A DNA stretch of 64,000 bases from the NCBI RefSeq assembly GCF_017315735.1, contig NZ_JAFLRK010000012.1, positions 1-64,000 on the forward strand. Reading direction: 5' to 3'. The stretch is from Paracoccus shandongensis (GTDB taxonomy: Bacteria; Pseudomonadota; Alphaproteobacteria; Rhodobacterales; Rhodobacteraceae). A program made the position numbers and the translations under genes. Within the stretch, counting starts at the first letter, position 1, and each line of letters starts with the position of its first letter. The notes under the pieces were generated by a model that made no database searches, had not been told where the DNA came from, and saw only the letters and a program-made list of their open reading frames with translations. Below, piece by piece: positions 7,413 to 16,157 of this stretch.

Positions 7413-7715
7413 ATGACCGACGATCCCCGCTGCCCCCTCTGCCTGCGCCCGATCCCGCCCGACGTGCCGCAAAGCCTGCACCACCTGGTCCCGCGATCCA
7501 GGGGTGGGGCCAAGGGCCCGGTCGTGCTGATGCACCACATCTGCCACAAGGAGATCCACGCGGCGATCAGCGAAAAAGATCTGGCCCGCAGCTTCAACAC
7601 GCCCGAGGCCCTGCGCGCCCATCCCCGGCTGGCCGCTTTTGCCGAATGGGTCAGCCGCCGCCCGCCGGGCTTCCTGTCGCGCGTTCCCGGGGGCACGCGG
7701 CGCAAGAGGCGCTAG
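7413..7715 (+). CDS. HNH endonuclease-like protein
   Basis: 100 aa. The N-terminal CPLCLRPI provides a CxxC pair, followed by the HNH core SLHHLVPRSRGGAKGPVVLM and HHICHKEIHA, which has the two-histidine motif, a partly conserved central position and the metal-binding HxxCH-like end. The C-terminus is basic (GGTRRKRR). Such stand-alone HNH proteins are common in alphaproteobacteria; activity ranges from nicking nuclease to uncharacterised. I start at ATG 7413; an in-frame ATG lies three codons earlier. No restriction or phage genes are next to it. Confidence 0.8.
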   Translation: MTDDPRCPLCLRPIPPDVPQSLHHLVPRSRGGAKGPVVLMHHICHKEIHAAISEKDLARSFNTPEALRAHPRLAAFAEWVSRRPPGFLSRVPGGTRRKRR

Positions 7716-7754
7716 GGCGGATCGACCTTCCTGACGGCGCGCCGCGTTTGATCT

Positions 7755-7965
7755 GGCGAAGGCCATCGCCTTCGCCACGCGATGCGGGTGCCACCTGCAC
7801 CGCCGGGCCCCAAAGGCCCGGCCAGCGCCCGCCCCGCCCCCGGCGGGCGCTTCACGCCCCCCTGGGTCGGGCGCCGGCCTTCCGTGGTCATGGGTTGCAC
7901 CGTCTTTGGTGGCACCGTCGCGTGGCGGGCGGGGAAATGCGATGCATTTCCTGATCCCGCCCGTC
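7755..7965 (+). repeat. Long intergenic repeat, copy 1
   Basis: Starts with a 22-bp palindrome (7755-7776: two copies of GGCGAAGG in inverted order around CCATCG). It then has a CCGCCGGGCC block, a GCCCGCCCCGCCCCCGGCGG block, a CCTTCCGTGGTC block and ends in CCTGATCCCGCCCGT (about 7950-7964). The same order of blocks recurs at 33598-33790. It fills the gap between the HNH gene and the oxidoreductase gene end. Confidence 0.75.
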
Positions 7966-7991
7966 CAAGGAAGCGAACGCCGCCCCCAGCC

Positions 7992-9164
7992 TTATCCGTA
8001 ATCGACCCAAACCCCGCCTGCGTCGGCGGATCGCACGCAATGCTCGACCCAGCGGACGCCCTCGACCCCCGCGCTGATGCCCGGATAGCGCAGGCCGGCC
8101 ACGCGGGACAGATCGCCGTCCTCATGCGCCTCGATGGCCAGGGCAAAGCGGGAATGCAGGGTCGCCCAGGCCTCGAACAGCCCTTCGGGATGGCCCGCGC
8201 CGATGCGGTCGTCGGCCAGCGCCTGCGGATGCAGATAGGGCATCCCCCGGTCCAGAAGGCGCGCGGGTTCGCCCTGGATTTCCAGCCGCAACTGGTTGGG
8301 ATGTTCGTCCCACCATTCGACCGAACCCCTGGACCCTACGACCCGCACCTTCTGCCCGTGCATCGACCCCGCGTTCACGGCGGATGTCCACAGCGTCCCC
8401 ACCGCGCCGCCGTGGTATTCCATCAGCACGGTCGCGTTGTCCTCCAACGGCGCACGCGAGGCGACGAAACTTTGCCGCGTGCAAAGCAGCCGTTTGATGC
8501 GCAGGCCGGGGCAGATCACCTGCGCGATATACAAGGGATGCGTCGCCAGATCCCCCAGGACATAGGAGGGACCGGCAAAGGCCGGATCGACGCGCCAGCG
8601 GGCGGCGGGGTTGTCCCCCTCCACCGCCGCGCTGTGGAAGCCGTGGGCGAATTGCATTGCGACGATGCGGATATCGCCCAGGGTGCCGCCTGCCACAAGG
8701 CGAGCGGCTTCCTCGATCATCTGGTGGCCGGAATAGCCATAGGCGACGCCCACGACCAGCCCGCGTTCCTGCGCGATGGCTTGCAGATCCAGCGCCTCGG
8801 CGGTGGTGAAGGTCAGGGGCTTTTCGCAGATGACGTGGAGGCCCGCCAGCAGCGCGGCGCGGGTGATGGGGTAATGGGTGTTGTTCGGCGTGGCGACCGT
8901 CACGCAGCGGATGCCGTCGGGACGCGCGGCTTCCGCCGTGAACATCGCCTGATGATCGGGATAGCAGCGGCCGGGGTCCAGCCCCAGGTCCACCCCGAAG
9001 GCGCGGCCCCGGTCCGGGTCCAGGTCGAAGGCCCCGGCCTTCAGGGCGAAATAGCCGTCGCGCATCGCGGCGGATCGGTGGACATAGCCGATCTGGCTGC
9101 CCCTGCCGCCGCCCACCATGCCCCAGCGGATCGGGGATTTCGTCAAACGGATGCCGTCGATCAT
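7992..9164 (-). CDS. Gfo/Idh/MocA family oxidoreductase
   Basis: 390-aa NAD(P)-dependent sugar or cyclitol dehydrogenase. The Rossmann loop is GMVGGGRGSQIG (about residues 15-26), and ICEKPLTFTTAEA holds the conserved E-K-P catalytic Lys. The C-terminal domain includes DPAFAGPSYVLGDLATHPL, with Asp and His in a D-x-x-x-H arrangement. The longer-than-usual length (350 typical) and HRSAAMRDGYFALKAGAFD motif resemble the subgroup paired with TIM-barrel isomerases. It starts at ATG 9164 with AAGGAGGAAACCCG ahead and overlaps the isomerase stop by 4 bases. Next to the inositol operon, a role in oxidising an inositol stereoisomer or glycoside is likely but unproven. Confidence 0.88.
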   Translation of the reverse strand: MIDGIRLTKSPIRWGMVGGGRGSQIGYVHRSAAMRDGYFALKAGAFDLDPDRGRAFGVDLGLDPGRCYPDHQAMFTAEAARPDGIRCVTVATPNNTHYPITRAALLAGLHVICEKPLTFTTAEALDLQAIAQERGLVVGVAYGYSGHQMIEEAARLVAGGTLGDIRIVAMQFAHGFHSAAVEGDNPAARWRVDPAFAGPSYVLGDLATHPLYIAQVICPGLRIKRLLCTRQSFVASRAPLEDNATVLMEYHGGAVGTLWTSAVNAGSMHGQKVRVVGSRGSVEWWDEHPNQLRLEIQGEPARLLDRGMPYLHPQALADDRIGAGHPEGLFEAWATLHSRFALAIEAHEDGDLSRVAGLRYPGISAGVEGVRWVEHCVRSADAGGVWVDYG

Positions 9165-10105
9165 CGGGTTTCCTCCTTGGCGCGGGCAAAGCCCACGGTT
9201 TCCAGATAGCGGCGGGACTTCAGGACATCGGCCAGCGACCCGCCCGCGTTCCGGGGGTCGCGTTCCTGTTCCACGGTGATGAAGCCCGCATAGCCGCGCC
9301 GGTCCAGCAGCGCCCGGATCGCCGGATAGTCGATGGAGCCGTCGCCGATGGGGCACATCACCCCTTCCGCGCAGGCATCGAAGAAGCGGATGCGGCGGGT
9401 CATCACATCGGCGAATTTCGCCGCATTGATGTCCTTGAAATGGATATAGTCCAGCCGGTCCCAGTATCGGTCCAGCGTGGCGATCGGATCCATCCCGGCA
9501 TAGGCGGTGTGCCCGGTGTCCAGGCACAAGCCTGCCTCATCGGCGGGAACGTCGGCGCAGATGCGCGCGATCTCGTCCGCGAACTCGATGTGGCCGCCCG
9601 CATGAGGATGGATCACGGCGCGCACCCCGTGGTCGCGGGCGATGCGGGCGATGGCGCGGATGTTGGCGACCATGCCTTGCCACGCGCCATCGTCCAGCCG
9701 CACCGCGCGGTCGGAATGTCCTGCGGCATAATCGCGGGCCTCGTGTCCCCAATCCATCACCGTCAGATAAGGCGCGGGGAACCGCTGGCCCGGCGCCACG
9801 GGCGGCTTGGGCAGCGCCGTGATGACCGCGCAGATCCGGCGGGCCTGGCGTTCCAGGCTGTCGCGGCCCGCAGGGTCCACCAGGTTGTCGAAGATCGTGC
9901 CCGCCACGACATAAAGGCCCCGCTTGCGCAGTTCCGCAGGCAGCGTCCCGGCGTCCAGCGGCATGTAGCCATAGGGGCCAAGCTCCAGCCCGCCGTAACC
10001 TGCGGCTGCGGCCTCCTCCAGCACCAGCCGCCAGTCGGGCAGGTTCGGGTTCGCAACATCGTCCACGCCCCAGCAGCAGGGCGCCGTCGTGATGGTGATG
10101 GTCAT
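9161..10105 (-). CDS. Sugar phosphate isomerase/epimerase (AP endonuclease-2/xylose isomerase-like TIM barrel)
   Basis: 314 aa. The order of conserved elements is typical: GGLELGPYGYMPLDA near residue 40, AVIHPHAGGHIEF (metal ligand His), LCLDTGHTAYAG (Asp and His ligands), YIHFKDINAAK and FITVEQERDP (Glu ligand). It resembles IolE/IolI-type keto-inositol enzymes. It is the first gene of a two-gene operon with the oxidoreductase and is divergent from the LacI gene, across a 102-base region holding an operator-like palindrome. Confidence 0.88.
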   Translation of the reverse strand: MTITITTAPCCWGVDDVANPNLPDWRLVLEEAAAAGYGGLELGPYGYMPLDAGTLPAELRKRGLYVVAGTIFDNLVDPAGRDSLERQARRICAVITALPKPPVAPGQRFPAPYLTVMDWGHEARDYAAGHSDRAVRLDDGAWQGMVANIRAIARIARDHGVRAVIHPHAGGHIEFADEIARICADVPADEAGLCLDTGHTAYAGMDPIATLDRYWDRLDYIHFKDINAAKFADVMTRRIRFFDACAEGVMCPIGDGSIDYPAIRALLDRRGYAGFITVEQERDPRNAGGSLADVLKSRRYLETVGFARAKEETR

Positions 10106-10161
10106 GGGTTATCCTCCACCCGCAGCCTTAGCCCGCAGGCCATGCGCGGCGAAGGAAGGAC

Positions 10162-10179
10162 TTGAGGGGAACCCCTCAA
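10162..10179 (+). promoter_or_regulatory. Operator-like palindrome between the isomerase and LacI genes
   Basis: TTGAGGGGAACCCCTCAA: perfect 8-bp arms around two bases, midway in the divergent promoter region and 28 bases before the LacI start. Size and symmetry fit a LacI-family operator. Confidence 0.6.
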
Positions 10180-10207
10180 TCCGCCATCCTCGCGCGGCGG
10201 AGGGATC

Positions 10208-11215
10208 ATGGCGAAAGTGACGTTGGAGGACGTGGCCCGGGCCGCAGGCGTGTCGCTGGCGACCGTGGACCGGGTGGTGAACCGGCGCGGCGGGGTTTCC
10301 GCCGACAAGGAAGCCGCGATCCTGTCAGCCGCGCGCCGCCTGGGCCTGGACCGCAGCCTGACCGTCAGGCCCACGCTGACGAAACGCATCGCGATCCTGA
10401 TCCAGCCGCCGTCGAACCCCTTTCACGACCAGTTGCGCCAGGGCATCGACCAGGCCCGCGCCATCCACCGCGACCTGAACCTGCTGTTCCAGGTCGAGCG
10501 GATCGACCCCACCCGCCCCGACCGCATCGCCCAACAGATCGCCCGCGCCGCCGCCTGGGCCGACGGCATGATCCTGACCGTCCCCGCCGCCCCCCGGATC
10601 GTCGCGGCGGTCGAGGCGCTGCCCCCGCGCATTCCCGTCGTCACCATGGCCGACGACCTGCCCGGCCCGCGCCGCGCCGCCTTTGTCGGCCCCGACGACC
10701 GCCAGTCGGGCCGCGTGGCGGGCGACCTGATGGGTTATCTGATGGCGCGCGCAGGCGAGGCCCTGGTCCTGATCGGGCGCTTCGACATGCCGGGCCACGG
10801 CGCGCGCAGCGGCGGCTTCATCGACGTGCTGGCCGAACGCCACCCCGCCGTCCGCGTCTGCGATGTTCTGGAAACGCACGAGGACAAGGCCACCGCCGCC
10901 GCCCTGGCCCTGCGCGCGGCACGGGCGAACCCGGATCTGCGGGGCATATACCTGTGCACCACGGGCTGTTCGGAACTGGTGGCCGCGCTGGCCCCCCTGC
11001 GCCGGACCCGCCCCATCGCGGTCGTCACCCACGAGCTGACGCCGCAGCGGCGCGCCCTGCTGAAGGCGCGCAAGGTGCAGGCGATCATCGACCAGAAACC
11101 CGTGCTGGAAGCGCGTCTTGCCGTGGAAACCATGGCCCGCCTGCTGGGCCGCCTGGACGGCCCGGCGGGATCGGTCGCCACCGGGATCCAGATCGTCATG
11201 CCCGAAAGCGTTTGA
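10208..11215 (+). CDS. LacI-family transcriptional regulator 1
   Basis: 335 aa. The N-terminal helix-turn-helix and hinge are VTLEDVARAAGVSLATVDRV and VNRRGGVSADKEAAI. The effector domain begins TLTKRIAILIQPPSNPFHDQ, the periplasmic-binding-protein fold usual for sugar-responsive LacI proteins, and GQ-type signatures continue to the end. The start has GGAGGGATC before it. It probably controls the divergent isomerase-dehydrogenase pair and itself through the palindrome at 10162-10179. A second LacI follows 60 bases later. The unusual VDR in place of the common VSR in recognition helix 2 is shared with regulator 2 (ADR). Confidence 0.92.
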   Translation: MAKVTLEDVARAAGVSLATVDRVVNRRGGVSADKEAAILSAARRLGLDRSLTVRPTLTKRIAILIQPPSNPFHDQLRQGIDQARAIHRDLNLLFQVERIDPTRPDRIAQQIARAAAWADGMILTVPAAPRIVAAVEALPPRIPVVTMADDLPGPRRAAFVGPDDRQSGRVAGDLMGYLMARAGEALVLIGRFDMPGHGARSGGFIDVLAERHPAVRVCDVLETHEDKATAAALALRAARANPDLRGIYLCTTGCSELVAALAPLRRTRPIAVVTHELTPQRRALLKARKVQAIIDQKPVLEARLAVETMARLLGRLDGPAGSVATGIQIVMPESV

Positions 11216-11227
11216 CGCCCGTCCCGG

Positions 11228-11264
11228 TGATGTGAAACCCTCACGCCCTTGAGGGACCACATCA
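11228..11264 (+). promoter_or_regulatory. Nested dyad between the two LacI genes
   Basis: A 37-base hyphenated dyad: outer arms TGATGTG/CACATCA (11228-11234, 11258-11264) and inner arms CCCTCA/TGAGGG (11238-11243, 11250-11255). The inner half-sites match those of the operator at 10162-10179 but in the opposite order. It may be an operator for regulator 2 and could also act as a hairpin after regulator 1; no T run follows. Confidence 0.5.
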
Positions 11265-11275
11265 GCCGAGGAACC

Positions 11276-12304
11276 ATGCGCCGCCCCACCATTGCCGACC
11301 TTGCGCGAGAGGCGGGCGTCAGCCTCGCCACCGCCGACCGCGTGCTGAACGGCCGCCTGAAGGTGCGCGAGGAAACCGCGCGCCGCGTGCAGGAGGCCGC
11401 GCAGCGCATCGGATACCACGGCGCCAACGCGATCCGCGCGCGGCTGATGGCGGAACTGCCCGAACTGCATGTCGCGCTGATCCTGCAAAAGGAACGCCAT
11501 CCCTTTTACCAGGACTTCGCGCGGATCTTTCAGGAACAGGCGGCGCTTGTCGCCTCGCACCGGCTGCGGGTGACGGTGCGGTTCGCGCAATCGACGCTGC
11601 CCGGCGAACTGGAACAGTTGCTAACCTCGATGGCGGGCAAGGTCGATGCGGTGGCGGCGACGGGACTGGATCACCACAAGGTCACGGCGGCGGTCGGCGC
11701 CCTGCGCCAGCGGGGGATCCCGACCTTTTCCCTGCTGTCGGATTTCGCCCAAGGCGTGCGCGAAAGCTATGTCGGCACCAACAACATCAAGGTGGGCCGG
11801 ACGGTCGCCTGGCTGATTTCCAGGATCGCCCGAAAACCCGGCAAGGTCGCGGTCTTCATCGGCGGGCACCGCTTTCACGGGCACGAGTTGCGCGAAACCG
11901 GCTTTCGCAGCTATTTCCGCGAATACGCCCCGGATTTCGAGCTGCTGAACCCCCAGGTCAACCTGGAAACCCGGCAACTCACCCATGAGGCCACGACCGA
12001 ACTGCTGGAACGCCACAACGACATCGTCGGCATCTATTGCGCGGGAGGGGGCATGGAGGGCGCCATCGCCGCCCTGCGCGAATTGCGCAAGCCCGGCGAC
12101 GTGGCGCTGGTCGTGAACGAACTGACCCCGGATTCGCGCGAGGCGCTTCAGGACCGCACCCTGTCGGTCGTCATCAGCACCCCCCTGCGCCAGGTCTGCG
12201 AGGAAACCATCGCCCTGATGATCCATGCCCGCGACCACGGCATGACCGACAATCCCGGCCAGCGGTTCCTGCCCTTCCAGATCTGGACGCCCGAAAGCCT
12301 GTGA
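11276..12304 (+). CDS. LacI-family transcriptional regulator 2
   Basis: 342 aa from ATG 11276 (MRRPTIADLAREAGVSLATA), preceded by CGAGGAACC; a TTG further up lies inside the operator dyad and is rejected. HTH residues 4-23 are followed by DRVLNGRLKVREETARRV. The effector domain (HVALILQKERHPFYQDFA ... YVGTNNIKVGRTVAWLI ... IYCAGGGMEGAIAALREL) is a sugar-binding LacI fold. It shares the D-R-V recognition variation with regulator 1 but is otherwise diverged. Placed directly before the inositol operon, it is the best candidate for that operon's repressor, taking the role that the RpiR-type IolR plays in rhizobia. Confidence 0.92.
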   Translation: MRRPTIADLAREAGVSLATADRVLNGRLKVREETARRVQEAAQRIGYHGANAIRARLMAELPELHVALILQKERHPFYQDFARIFQEQAALVASHRLRVTVRFAQSTLPGELEQLLTSMAGKVDAVAATGLDHHKVTAAVGALRQRGIPTFSLLSDFAQGVRESYVGTNNIKVGRTVAWLISRIARKPGKVAVFIGGHRFHGHELRETGFRSYFREYAPDFELLNPQVNLETRQLTHEATTELLERHNDIVGIYCAGGGMEGAIAALRELRKPGDVALVVNELTPDSREALQDRTLSVVISTPLRQVCEETIALMIHARDHGMTDNPGQRFLPFQIWTPESL

Positions 12305-12546
12305 TAGGAACCCATCATGCAGGGCATCATTTTCCATCACGGATGATGGTTTCGCCGGCCCTGCCGTGATTGACCCACGGGCAGCCCTCGGTGATCTTCC
12401 CCCTTGCGACGGTCTGAGGAGAATCGTCGCCGCCTGCCAAAGGACCGCACCGCCCGAAACCCTGCATCCGCAGGGGTGGCCGCCTGCACCCTTCCGGCAC
12501 GAGGTAACGAATAAAGGCGCGACGCGCCAACAGTGGAGGGAAGACC
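12305..12546 (+). promoter_or_regulatory. Promoter and leader region of the inositol operon
   Basis: 242 bases without a gene. Possible -35/-10: TTGACC (12370-12375), 17 bases, GATCTT (12393-12398), a weak -10. Inverted arms CCATCAT and ATGATGG enclose the first 40 bases. A small dyad CCCTGC-ATCC-GCAGGG lies at 12460-12475. The binding-protein start has GTGGAGGGAAG ahead of it. I could not find a clear copy of the TGAGGG half-site here. Confidence 0.4.
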
Positions 12547-13488
12547 ATGAAGCGACTGCTGACGGCGACCGCGATCTGCGCGGTGATGGGAACGGCGGCC
12601 CAGGCCGAGAATATCGGGGTGTCGATGGCGCTGTTTGACGACAACTTCCTGACCGTGCTGCGCAACGGGATGGGGGACCACGCGGCCAGCCTGGACGACG
12701 TGACCCTGCAGATCGAGGATGCCCAGAACGACGTGGGCAAGCAGCTGAACCAGATCCAGAACTTCGTGGCCTCGGGCGTGGACGCGATCATCGTGAACCC
12801 GGTCGATACCGACGCCACCGTCGCCATGTCGCAGGCGGCAAGCGATGCGGGCATCCCGCTGGTCTATGTGAACCGGGAACCCGTGAACGTCGATGACCTG
12901 CCCGAAAACCAGGCCTTCGTGGCGTCCGATGAAAGGGAATCCGGCACGCTGCAAACGCAGGAAGTCTGCCGCCTGCTGAAAGAGGCCGGCAAGACGGAAG
13001 CCAAGGCCATCGTGCTGATGGGGGAACTGTCGAACCAGGCGGCGCGGATGCGGACCCAGGACATCAAGGACGTGATCGCCACGCCGGACTGTTCCTTCAT
13101 CCAGATCGTCGAGGAGCAGACGGCGAACTGGCAGCGCACGCAGGCCGCCGACCTGATGACGAACTGGATCACCTCGGGCCTGGAATTCGACGCGGTGATT
13201 TCCAACAACGACGAGATGGCCATCGGCGCGATCCAGGCGCTGAAATCGGCGGGCCGGCCGATGGACGACATCATCATCGGCGGCATCGACGCGACGCAGG
13301 ACGCGCTGGCCGCGATGGAGGCGGGCGACCTGGACGTGACCGTCTTCCAGAACGCCGCCGGCCAGGGCCAGGGCGCGGTCGATACCGCGCTGAAGCTGGC
13401 GCGCGGCGAGGATGTGGAAACCAAGGTCTATGTCCCCTTCGAGCTGGTGACGCCCGCGAACCTGGCCGACTACCAGGCCAGGAACTGA
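12547..13488 (+). CDS. Inositol/sugar ABC transporter substrate-binding protein 1
   Basis: 313 aa, periplasmic. Signal peptide MKRLLTATAICAVMGTAAQA, then ENIGVSMALFDDNFLTVLRN, the type I (ribose/inositol) binding-protein opening. Ligand-site motifs follow: GVDAIIVNPVDTDA, PLVYVNREP, ISNNDEMAIGAIQAL and GIDATQDALAAMEAG. This family (PF13407) includes Caulobacter IbpA. It is the first gene of the operon. A 20-base hairpin follows ten bases after its stop and probably stabilises this part of the message, giving excess binding protein over ATPase and permease. Confidence 0.92.
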   Translation: MKRLLTATAICAVMGTAAQAENIGVSMALFDDNFLTVLRNGMGDHAASLDDVTLQIEDAQNDVGKQLNQIQNFVASGVDAIIVNPVDTDATVAMSQAASDAGIPLVYVNREPVNVDDLPENQAFVASDERESGTLQTQEVCRLLKEAGKTEAKAIVLMGELSNQAARMRTQDIKDVIATPDCSFIQIVEEQTANWQRTQAADLMTNWITSGLEFDAVISNNDEMAIGAIQALKSAGRPMDDIIIGGIDATQDALAAMEAGDLDVTVFQNAAGQGQGAVDTALKLARGEDVETKVYVPFELVTPANLADYQARN

Positions 13489-13497
13489 GCCGTGCCG

Positions 13498-13517
13498 CCG
13501 GGGCGGCACCGCCCCGG
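13498..13517 (+). promoter_or_regulatory. Intercistronic hairpin after binding protein 1
   Basis: CCGGGGCG-GCAC-CGCCCCGG, a perfect 8-bp stem, with flanking GTG and CAC able to add pairs. No T run, so it is better read as an mRNA 3'-end stabiliser than a full terminator. Confidence 0.6.
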
Positions 13518-13545
13518 CACCCCTTTCCACCCGGAGGACAGTTTC

Positions 13546-15084
13546 ATGGTCAGCCCAAGGACAGCCGCAGCCATCGACCGCGTCCACGCGGCGATAGACC
13601 GCGAAGGCGTCTTGTCGATCACCGGCATCCGCAAGGAATTCCCGGGCGTGCTGGCGCTGGACGACGTGCAACTGCGCATCCGCCCCGGCACCGTTCACGC
13701 CCTGATGGGGGAAAACGGCGCGGGCAAGTCCACGCTGATGAAGATCATCGCCGGGGTCTATCAGCCCGATGCCGGGGAAATCCGGCTACGGGGGCAGGTG
13801 GTGGCCTTGAGGTCGCCGCTGGATGCGCTGGAACAGGGGATCTCGATGATCCACCAGGAACTGGCGCTGATGAACTGGATGACGGTGGCCGAGAACATCT
13901 GGATCCGGCGCGAACCGAAGAACCGCTGGGGCCTGATCGACCACGCGAAGATGGCGCAAATGACCGCCGACCTGTTCGCACGGCTGAACATCAGGCTGGA
14001 CCCCCGCGCGCAGGTCAGCGAACTGACGGTCGCGCAAAAGCAGATGGTCGAGATCGCCAAGGCGGTCAGCCACAATTCCGACGTGCTGATCATGGACGAA
14101 CCTACCAGCGCCTTGACGGAACGCGAGGTGGACCACCTGTTCGCCATCATCCGCGACCTGCGCCAACGCGGCATCGGCATCGTCTATATCACCCACAAGA
14201 TGAACGAGCTGTTCGAGATCGCCGACGAATTCACCGTCTTCCGCGACGGCAAGTACGTGGGCACCCACAATGCCAAGGACGTGACCCGCGACGACATCAT
14301 CCGCATGATGGTGGGGCGAGAGATCACCAACATGTTCCCCAAGGTCGATTGCCCCATCGGCGACACGATTCTGGAGGTCCGCAACCTGACCCTGCCCGGC
14401 GTCTTCCACGACGTGTCCTTCACCCTGCGCCGGGGCGAGATCCTGGGGCTGGCGGGCCTTGTCGGGTCCAAGCGGTCCAACGTGGCCGAGGCGCTGTTCG
14501 GCGTCACCCCCGCCGAGTCGGGCGAGATCCTGATCGACAACCAGCCCGTGACCATCGCCACGCCCGCCCAGGCCATGGCGCATGGCATGGCCTTCCTGAC
14601 CGAGGACCGCAAGGAAACCGGCTGCTTCCTGACGCTGGACTGCCTGGAAAACATCCAGTCCGCGCTGATCACCCGCAGCCATGTCAAGTACGGCTTCGTC
14701 CAGCAGGCCGCCGTCACCCGCCTGGCCGAGGACATGGCCCGCACCCTGCGCGTCAAGACGCCGAACCTTCAGGAAACGGTCGAAAACCTGTCGGGCGGCA
14801 ACCAGCAGAAGCTGCTGATCGCGCGCTGGTTGCTGACGAAGCCGCGCATCCTGATCCTGGACGAACCCACGCGCGGCATCGACGTGGGCGCGAAATCCGA
14901 AATCCACCGCCTGATCACGGAACTGGCCGCGCAGGGCGTCGCCGTCCTGATGATCTCGTCCGAACTGCCCGAGGTCCTGGGCATGTCCGACCGCATCATG
15001 GTCATGCACGAAGGCCATGTGTCGGGCTTCCTGGACCGCGCGGAAGCGGACCAGGTCAAGATCATGTCGCTTGCGGCGAAGTAA
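13546..15084 (+). CDS. Sugar/inositol ABC transporter ATP-binding protein (double NBD)
   Basis: 512 aa, RbsA/MglA-like with two nucleotide-binding domains. NBD1: Walker [10 protein letters not shown], Walker [12 protein letters not shown]; its signature [16 protein letters not shown] is slightly degenerate. NBD2: degenerate Walker [10 protein letters not shown] as usual in this family, signature [15 protein letters not shown], Walker [14 protein letters not shown]. The start is ATG 13546 behind CCGGAGGACAG. It works at the inner face of the membrane with the permease that begins 12 bases downstream, and with one or both of the two binding proteins of the operon. Confidence 0.93.
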   Translation: MVSPRTAAAIDRVHAAIDREGVLSITGIRKEFPGVLALDDVQLRIRPGTVHALMGENGAGKSTLMKIIAGVYQPDAGEIRLRGQVVALRSPLDALEQGISMIHQELALMNWMTVAENIWIRREPKNRWGLIDHAKMAQMTADLFARLNIRLDPRAQVSELTVAQKQMVEIAKAVSHNSDVLIMDEPTSALTEREVDHLFAIIRDLRQRGIGIVYITHKMNELFEIADEFTVFRDGKYVGTHNAKDVTRDDIIRMMVGREITNMFPKVDCPIGDTILEVRNLTLPGVFHDVSFTLRRGEILGLAGLVGSKRSNVAEALFGVTPAESGEILIDNQPVTIATPAQAMAHGMAFLTEDRKETGCFLTLDCLENIQSALITRSHVKYGFVQQAAVTRLAEDMARTLRVKTPNLQETVENLSGGNQQKLLIARWLLTKPRILILDEPTRGIDVGAKSEIHRLITELAAQGVAVLMISSELPEVLGMSDRIMVMHEGHVSGFLDRAEADQVKIMSLAAK

Positions 15085-15096
15085 GGGAACATCCTC

Positions 15097-16116
15097 ATGA
15101 GCAGCCAAGACATCACCGCCCGCAGCGCCCCGCGCACCCATCGCAAGCTGCCGGCCGAGGTCAACATCCTGCTGGTCCTGATCGGCATCGCCCTGGTGTT
15201 CGAGATCCTGGGCTGGATCTTCCAGGGCCAGTCCTTCCTGCTGTCCTGGAACCGGCTGAAGATCATGATCCTGCAGGTGTCCGTGATCGGCATCATCGCC
15301 GTGGGCGTGACGCAGGTGATCATCTCGGGCGGGATCGACCTGTCCTCGGGATCGGTGGTGGGCGCGGTGGCGATGGTCGCCATGTCCTTCGCCCAGGTCT
15401 CGACCTATGCCCGCGCGGTCTATCCGGCGCTGACCGACCTGCCGATGATCCTGCCCCTGCTGATCGGGCTGGCCTTCGGCGCCCTGGTCGGGCTGATCAA
15501 CGGCTGGCTGATCGCCTATACCAAGATCCCGCCCTTCATCGCGACGCTTGGCACCATGGTCACGGTGCGGGGCTTTGCCAAGTGGTACACCAAGGGCCAG
15601 CCGATCTCCTTTCCGACCGAGGGCTTCGCCTGGATCGGATCGGGCATGATGCCGGTCGTCATCTTCATCCTGGTGGCCGCGATCTTCCACGTCGCGATGA
15701 AATACACCCGCTACGGCAAGTTCACCTATGCCATCGGCGCCAATGCCCAGGCCGCCCGCGTGTCGGGCATCGACGTGGAACGCCACCTGGTCAAGGTCTA
15801 TGTCATCGCCGCGATGCTGGCGGCGCTTGCCGGGATGGTGGTCGCCGCTCGCGGCCAGACGGCGCAGGCGGGCATGGGCCTGGCCTATGAGCTTGACGCC
15901 ATCGCCATGGCGGTGATCGGGGGCGTGTCCTTGAACGGCGGGCGGGGGTCGATCCTGGGCACGGCCATCGGGATGATCATCTTCGGGGTCATCATCTCGG
16001 GCTTCACGTTCCTGCGGCTCGATGCCTACTACCAGGAAATGATCAAGGGCGCGATCGTGGTCGCCGCCGTGGTGGCCGATGTGCATCGGCAGCGCAAGCG
16101 CCGCAAGACCAGCTAG
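15097..16116 (+). CDS. Sugar/inositol ABC transporter permease
   Basis: 339-aa inner membrane protein of the RbsC/AraH type. A basic N-terminus leads into hydrophobic segments starting at VNILLVLIGIALVFEILGWI. Conserved features are GIDLSSGSVVGAVA, IPPFIATLGTMVTVRGFAKW, YAIGANAQAARVSGIDVERH and IAMAVIGGVSLNGGRGSILG. About ten membrane helices are expected. It ends in RQRKRRKTS, a basic cytoplasmic tail. It sits between the ATPase gene and the second binding-protein gene, so one membrane complex seems to serve both receptors. Confidence 0.93.
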   Translation: MSSQDITARSAPRTHRKLPAEVNILLVLIGIALVFEILGWIFQGQSFLLSWNRLKIMILQVSVIGIIAVGVTQVIISGGIDLSSGSVVGAVAMVAMSFAQVSTYARAVYPALTDLPMILPLLIGLAFGALVGLINGWLIAYTKIPPFIATLGTMVTVRGFAKWYTKGQPISFPTEGFAWIGSGMMPVVIFILVAAIFHVAMKYTRYGKFTYAIGANAQAARVSGIDVERHLVKVYVIAAMLAALAGMVVAARGQTAQAGMGLAYELDAIAMAVIGGVSLNGGRGSILGTAIGMIIFGVIISGFTFLRLDAYYQEMIKGAIVVAAVVADVHRQRKRRKTS

Positions 16117-16157
16117 CCCCCGCTCTCCTTTCACACCCAACCGACGGGATGCACCCC

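Noticed and set aside
10170..10192. GGAAC at 10168 as a further EcfG promoter
   Set aside because: No GTT at the right spacing; the bases belong to the LacI operator palindrome.
11249..11275. TTG start for LacI regulator 2, adding nine residues
   Set aside because: It lies inside the operator dyad, and the ATG at 11276 has a ribosome site and aligns with the LacI N-terminus.
13786..16140. A 784-codon open frame on the minus strand opposite the inositol transporter genes
   Set aside because: It is a shadow of the ATPase and permease genes: histidine/arginine/glutamine-rich, no domain, no ribosome site, and the plus-strand genes are clear family members.
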